Assembly (NCBI GenBank): GCA_043744255.1
Contig: JAYTVA010000038.1
Coordinates: forward strand, 1 to 26,635
Source: UKL13-2 sp043744255
Lineage (GTDB): Bacteria; Pseudomonadota; Gammaproteobacteria; Burkholderiales; Usitatibacteraceae
Direction of reading: 5' to 3'
Length of the DNA stretch: 26,635 nt
The notes beneath the pieces are model-generated. The model ran no database searches, was not told the origin of the DNA, and worked only from the letters and a program-made list of their open reading frames with translations. A program made the translations under genes and the position numbers. Positions 22,368 to 26,635 of the stretch are shown piece after piece; the stretch's first letter is position 1, and every line of letters begins with the position of its first letter.

Positions 22368-25300
22368 TCACCCCTGCAACTCCTCCCAAACCTTCGCCAC
22401 CCGCTTGACACTGACCGGCATCGGCGTGCGCAACTCCTGCGCGAACAAGCTGACGCGCAACTCTTCGACCAGCCAACGATACGCGGAAAACTCGGGTTCC
22501 ATTTGGTTTTTCACGGTGAGCCAGGCTTGCCAGAGCGGGCGGATTTGTTTGAAATTTTCTAGGTCGCGTTCCATGGCGCCGGCTTTGGCTTTGTTGATGC
22601 GCATAGCGATGGCTTTGAGGTAGCGTGGGTAGTGCAACAATTGCGCGCCGCGTGTTTCGCGCAGAAACTCTTTGCTGAATAAATGTTTGAGCTGATCTTC
22701 CACATCGGGGCCGATGTGTTCCCAGCCTTTGACGTAGCGTTCGGTCAATAACTTTTTGATGTCGGCGGCAAGCACGAGAGACTCATCAATGGCGACGGCC
22801 AGCGCTTGTACGTTCGTCACGAGTTTGGCTTTGTTGGCATCTCGCCGCGCAGCGAAATCTTTGCCGTTGCGAATCAATGCGCCGTCATCATCGACGAATG
22901 TCATGGCCACAGCGGCGTAGACCAATTCGGTTTTGAACGCATCCTGCGCGTGATTTTTCGCTTCCGGGAAGTAGTTGGCGAATTGAAATGCGCCGACTGG
23001 GGAAGCCTTGAGCGCACGCTCAGCAAACTTGGTTTGTTCCGGCAACTCCAGCGTGAAAAGCCGTGAAAGTCCTCGCCGATGGTTGTGTTTGGCCAACAGC
23101 GGCTCGTCCATGATGCGAATCGCGACGCTATCAGCGGCGTCCACCAAGGCAGGATAACCGTCGTAGCGAATGCCCGATTTTTCGAAGTTGATAGTTTCAG
23201 GAATTTCGGCGAGATCACTTGGCCATTTCGTCAAACCATCGCGCTCCATTTGGTTGCTGTGCAAAGTTGAAAATACAGTGCGCGAGGCATCGGCGAATTG
23301 CGTTTTGATCGCGGCGAAGTCGCGCGACATCGCGAGTTCCTTGCCATCCGCATCGACGATGCGAAAATTCATATTGAGATGCGGTGGGATGCGCGACAAA
23401 TCCCACGCATCTTTAGGTACATCAAGCTGACGCGCACGCTTCAAAAAACTCGCGATCACTTCGGTCAACGGGGTTTCTGCGGCGGTGAGATCGCGCATGC
23501 CATCTGACTTACCGATGTACTCAATAAAATCGCTGACGGTCTCGGGCACCGGCACCAGCGGGCTACGCAGGCGCTGCGGTAGCGTCTTGATCGCTGCGGC
23601 AACCTTGTCGCGCAACATGCCCATTACCAGCCACTCGAAACGCGCGGCGGGTACTTGATTCAACACCGCCACTGGCAGCGTGATGGTGACGCCGTCCATC
23701 GCGTGCGTTGGTTCGAAGCGATAGGTGAGCGGATAAGTCGCGCCGCGCGTCTTGAGCGACTTGGGGAATAGCTCGAAAGTAATCTCGGAAGCGGTGCGAC
23801 GCATGAGTTGCTCGCGCGAAAATTCCAATGCGCGCGGGTTGGATTTCTCCGCGTCTTTGCGCCAACGCTCGAAGCCCGCCATGTTCACTACGTCGGCGGG
23901 CACCAGCGCATCGTAGAGCGCGAACATTTCTTCTTCGTCGATCAACACGTCTTGCCGCCGTGCTTTCGACTCGATATCTTCGATCTCGTCGATCAGCTTC
24001 ATGTTTTGCCGCAAAAATTTTCCGTGCGTATCAACTTCGCCTGTCGCCAAACCCTGCCGGATAAAAATCTCGCGCGCCTCGCGTGGATTGATGGCGCCAT
24101 AGTGCACGCGCTTGCGGGCGTTGATGATGAGGCCGTAGAGTGCTACCTGCTCGAACGCAATCACCTGCCCGCTCTTACGCTCCCAATGCGGCTCGAAGTG
24201 GGTGCGCGTGACCAGGTGCAACGCGAGTTGCTCGATCCATTCCGGTTCCACGCTCGCGACCGTGCGTGCGTACACGCGCGTGGTCTCCGTCAGTTCGGCC
24301 GCCATCACCCATTTCATGCGCGTGGCTTTTTGCTGCGCGTGTTGCTGCTGATTGCGCGGCAATTGGAATTTCAGCGCGCGGGTGCCGAGGTAGTGATCGC
24401 CTTCGATGGCCTTGGTGCCGATATTGGTGAGTAGCCCCGTGAGCAAGGCGCGATGGAGGTTTTCGTAGGTCGCGGGCTCGGCATTGAGGTGCATGCCCTG
24501 CGCCGTCACCATCTCGGACAACTGTGCATGCACGTCGCGCCATTCGCGCGCGCGCAGTGGCGAGAGAAAATTTTCGCTCAGCATTTGATCAAACTTGCGA
24601 TTGGATTTCTTGTGCTTTTGTGCGTCGTCGATCCAATCCCACATTTTCACGAAGGCCAAAAATTCGGACTGCGGATGCGCAAATTTTTCGTGGGCGAGCT
24701 GGGCTTCTTGTTGTTTCTCGTGTGGACGAAGACGCGGGTCTTGAACCGAGAGCGCCGACGCGATGATGAGCACTTCGCGTAGCGCGACATTTTTGTCGGC
24801 GGCCAGCAACATCCGCGCCAATGCTGGGTCTACGGGGAATTTGGCAAGCGTGACACCGAGCGGCGTGAGGTTCTTGTCCGCGTCCACCGCACTAAGCTCA
24901 AAGAGTTGGCGGTAGCCGTCTTCGATCATGCGCGGAGACGGCGGCTCAATGAACGGGAACTCGGCGATCTCGCCCAAGCCGAGCGCCTTCATGCGCAAGA
25001 TCACAGCGGCAAGTGACGTGCGCAAAATTTCCGGGGTGGTGAATTCGGGACGTGCGGCGTGGTCCTCTTCGCTGTACAAACGAATCGCGATGCCATTGGC
25101 CACCCGTCCGCAGCGACCCGCGCGCTGCTTGGCACTCGCCTGCGCAATCGGCTCGATTTGCAGCATGTTGATTTTCGAGCGCGGTGAGTAGCGGTTAATG
25201 CGCGCCACGCCGGTATCGACGACGTAATGAATGCCGGGCACCGTGAGTGAGGTCTCGGCGACGTTGGTGGCGAGTACGATGCGGCGCTGACTTGAGCTCT

Positions 25301-26354
25301 GAAAAACACGATCCTGCTCGGCGTTGGTGAGGCGCGAGTACAGCGGCAGAATTTCTAGGTGCGCCCTGATCCCCGCGCCGGGCGCATTCACGGTGTGCTT
25401 ACGCAACGCCTCGGCGCAATCGCGAATTTCGCGCTCACCAGGCAGGAACACGAGCACGTCACCGTGATGCGACTCGTGCAAAATTTCGTCGATGGCGCGC
25501 ACCACTGCGTCGTCAATATCGACGGCATCGTCGGCGTCATCGAGAAAATGTTCTGGCCGATAGCGGGTCTCGACAGGAAATGTGCGCCCCGACACTTCGA
25601 TCACCGGCGCGCCATCAAAATGATCGGAAAATCGCTTGGGATCAATCGTGGCCGAGGTGATGATGATTTTCAGTTCCGGCCGCTTCGCCGCGAGGCGCTT
25701 CACATAGCCCAGCAGAAAATCAATGTTCAACGAGCGCTCGTGCGCCTCGTCGATGATGAGCGTGTCATATTTATGAAGATTGCGGTCGCTGTGCGTCTCG
25801 GCGAGCAAGATGCCGTCGGTCATCACTTTTACAAACGTGTTCTCATCGGTGTGATCGTTGAATCGAATTTTGTATGCGACCGTATGATTGCCGGTCTGTT
25901 TCAACTCTTGCGAGAGGCGCGTGGCGAGCGTGCGGGCGGCAATGCGGCGCGGTTGCGTGCAGCCAATCATGCCGTTCATGCCACGGCCAAGTTCGAGGCA
26001 AATCTTGGGCAACTGCGTGGTTTTTCCCGATCCTGTTTCACCGCAGACGATGACGATTTGATGTTGGCGGATCAGCGCCGCAATTTCATCACGGCGCTGC
26101 GCGATGGGCAACGCGTCATCGTACGATGGCGTGGAGATCAAGGCGTGGCGCGCCTTTCGGGCCATATACCGCTCTGACGCCGACTTCAAATCCGCGTCTA
26201 AACGTTGATCGAGTTGTTCGTGTGGTTTACCGAGTTTGATGAGCTCGCGGCGCTTGCGGTCGAGTGCGATCAGCCGGCCACGATCGGCAAGCAGGAGATT
26301 GTCAGGGATGGATTGTGCGCGCGGCGGCGGGGTAGAGGACGAGGACTGGGACAT
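22368..26354 (-). CDS. hrpA: ATP-dependent RNA helicase HrpA (DEAH box)
   Basis: A 1328-residue DEAH-box RNA helicase, close to the roughly 1300 residues of E. coli HrpA. In enterobacteria HrpA acts on mRNA and, as recently shown, on stalled ribosomes. Motif I is GETGSGKT (105-112), motif Ia TQPRRIAA, motif II DEAH (202-205), motif III SAT (234-236), and motif VI QRAGRCGR follows. The winged-helix, HA2 and OB parts come next. The long C-terminal half (DUF3418-like, with FELFPKSLKTRGATYPLTYR and HLNMNFRIVDADGKELAMSRD) is specific to HrpA. The start MSQSSSSTPPPRAQS is at 26354, nine bases after a TAAAAT -10-like box, so the mRNA may have almost no leader. No frameshift is seen. Confidence 0.97.
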   Translation of the reverse strand: MSQSSSSTPPPRAQSIPDNLLLADRGRLIALDRKRRELIKLGKPHEQLDQRLDADLKSASERYMARKARHALISTPSYDDALPIAQRRDEIAALIRQHQIVIVCGETGSGKTTQLPKICLELGRGMNGMIGCTQPRRIAARTLATRLSQELKQTGNHTVAYKIRFNDHTDENTFVKVMTDGILLAETHSDRNLHKYDTLIIDEAHERSLNIDFLLGYVKRLAAKRPELKIIITSATIDPKRFSDHFDGAPVIEVSGRTFPVETRYRPEHFLDDADDAVDIDDAVVRAIDEILHESHHGDVLVFLPGEREIRDCAEALRKHTVNAPGAGIRAHLEILPLYSRLTNAEQDRVFQSSSQRRIVLATNVAETSLTVPGIHYVVDTGVARINRYSPRSKINMLQIEPIAQASAKQRAGRCGRVANGIAIRLYSEEDHAARPEFTTPEILRTSLAAVILRMKALGLGEIAEFPFIEPPSPRMIEDGYRQLFELSAVDADKNLTPLGVTLAKFPVDPALARMLLAADKNVALREVLIIASALSVQDPRLRPHEKQQEAQLAHEKFAHPQSEFLAFVKMWDWIDDAQKHKKSNRKFDQMLSENFLSPLRAREWRDVHAQLSEMVTAQGMHLNAEPATYENLHRALLTGLLTNIGTKAIEGDHYLGTRALKFQLPRNQQQHAQQKATRMKWVMAAELTETTRVYARTVASVEPEWIEQLALHLVTRTHFEPHWERKSGQVIAFEQVALYGLIINARKRVHYGAINPREAREIFIRQGLATGEVDTHGKFLRQNMKLIDEIEDIESKARRQDVLIDEEEMFALYDALVPADVVNMAGFERWRKDAEKSNPRALEFSREQLMRRTASEITFELFPKSLKTRGATYPLTYRFEPTHAMDGVTITLPVAVLNQVPAARFEWLVMGMLRDKVAAAIKTLPQRLRSPLVPVPETVSDFIEYIGKSDGMRDLTAAETPLTEVIASFLKRARQLDVPKDAWDLSRIPPHLNMNFRIVDADGKELAMSRDFAAIKTQFADASRTVFSTLHSNQMERDGLTKWPSDLAEIPETINFEKSGIRYDGYPALVDAADSVAIRIMDEPLLAKHNHRRGLSRLFTLELPEQTKFAERALKASPVGAFQFANYFPEAKNHAQDAFKTELVYAAVAMTFVDDDGALIRNGKDFAARRDANKAKLVTNVQALAVAIDESLVLAADIKKLLTERYVKGWEHIGPDVEDQLKHLFSKEFLRETRGAQLLHYPRYLKAIAMRINKAKAGAMERDLENFKQIRPLWQAWLTVKNQMEPEFSAYRWLVEELRVSLFAQELRTPMPVSVKRVAKVWEELQG

Positions 26355-26363
26355 GGCGTTGGG

Positions 26364-26369
26364 ATTTTA
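26364..26369 (-). promoter_or_regulatory. Possible -10 box of hrpA
   Basis: TAAAAT on the minus strand lies nine bases before the hrpA ATG, and TGGCCA stands 18 bases further upstream. If used, the transcript would have only a two- to three-base leader. The -35 match is weak. Confidence 0.35.
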
Positions 26370-26567
26370 CGCGCGTGGCAAGCACGGTGGCCAGCGCGTC
26401 CTGTTGGCGGAAGGATTTTCCATCCTATCGTTGGAAATTGGTGATCGGTTTTCCGTAACAAGTAACCCACCAGCGCTCTTGCGTTACCTGGCAACTGATA
26501 GAGAGCGGTTTGGATTGAAAATGGACCTATGTTTTGTCACCGTAAATCCCCCTCAATCCCAATGCTG

Positions 26568-26596
26568 TTCACTTAACCAAAAAACCACTGTAAACT
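26568..26596 (+). promoter_or_regulatory. Possible promoter of the right-edge gene
   Basis: TTCACT (26568-26573), 17 bases and TAAACT (26591-26596) form a fair sigma-70 promoter that would start a transcript about 27 bases before the ATG at 26630. Confidence 0.45.
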
Positions 26597-26629
26597 CTCT
26601 GCACTTGGACAACGTGGGAGGGTATCGCG

Positions 26630-26635
26630 ATGGCA
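26630..26635 (+). CDS. Start of a gene cut by the right edge
   Basis: Only ATG GCA (Met-Ala) is visible. A strong GGGAGGG ribosome site (26616-26622) lies about eight bases before the ATG, and a promoter candidate lies upstream, so a plus-strand gene very probably starts here. The product cannot be known from two codons. Confidence 0.6.

Noticed and set aside
25359..26177. Plus-strand frame of 272 aa inside hrpA
   Set aside because: It is antisense to the helicase core motifs, which are intact.

Overview
The window looks like a chromosomal segment of a betaproteobacterium, probably Burkholderiales or a relative. This rests on gene content: a yciB-yciI-bolA-parvulin operon, an HrpA-type DEAH helicase, a class II dihydroorotase and a dipeptide-type ABC operon, with moderately high G+C coding sequence. 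No rRNA, tRNA or CRISPR array was found.

Layout. (1) Positions 1-5444, all on the minus strand: an accessory gene string. From upstream to downstream it holds two paralogous two-domain SnoaL/NTF2-like proteins, a 226-residue protein of unknown family, a GPH/MelB-type symporter, and a further tandem SnoaL-like protein cut by the left edge. The first three genes are joined by 4-base ATGA overlaps. No recognisable conventional catabolic enzyme lies among them. (2) 5445-7573: a 453-base leader region, an Lrp/AsnC regulator (minus) and a divergent ornithine cyclodeaminase (plus). (3) 7574-9413: a mobile or defence-like patch with a decayed IS4-family transposase fragment, a HEPN/AbiU2-like gene and a hicAB toxin-antitoxin pair. 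The last three genes form one minus-strand unit. (4) 9589-11796: yciB, yciI, bolA and a periplasmic parvulin isomerase, closed by a strong intrinsic terminator. (5) 11797-12735: REP-like inverted repeats of three kinds around one small orphan gene. (6) 12736-13779 pyrC (minus) and 13977-19502, a complete five-gene peptide-type ABC transporter operon (plus). (7) 19838-22066: thpR (plus), convergent with an aminotransferase-SRPBCC pair (minus). A heptanucleotide G-rich tandem repeat sits right against the aminotransferase start. (8) 22368-26354 hrpA (minus), then a promoter and the first two codons of a plus-strand gene at the right edge.

How parts work together. The symporter may import the compound handled by the SnoaL-like proteins. 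The AsnC regulator lies between ocd and that operon and could control either or both. Several genes (asnC, hicA, pyrC, perhaps hrpA) have a -10-like box only 6-9 bases before the start codon, which suggests leaderless mRNAs. The most novel-looking unit is the SnoaL-rich operon. The hicAB-HEPN cassette and the G-rich repeat are the next most worth checking. All function calls come from reading the sequence and remembered family features; no database search was run.
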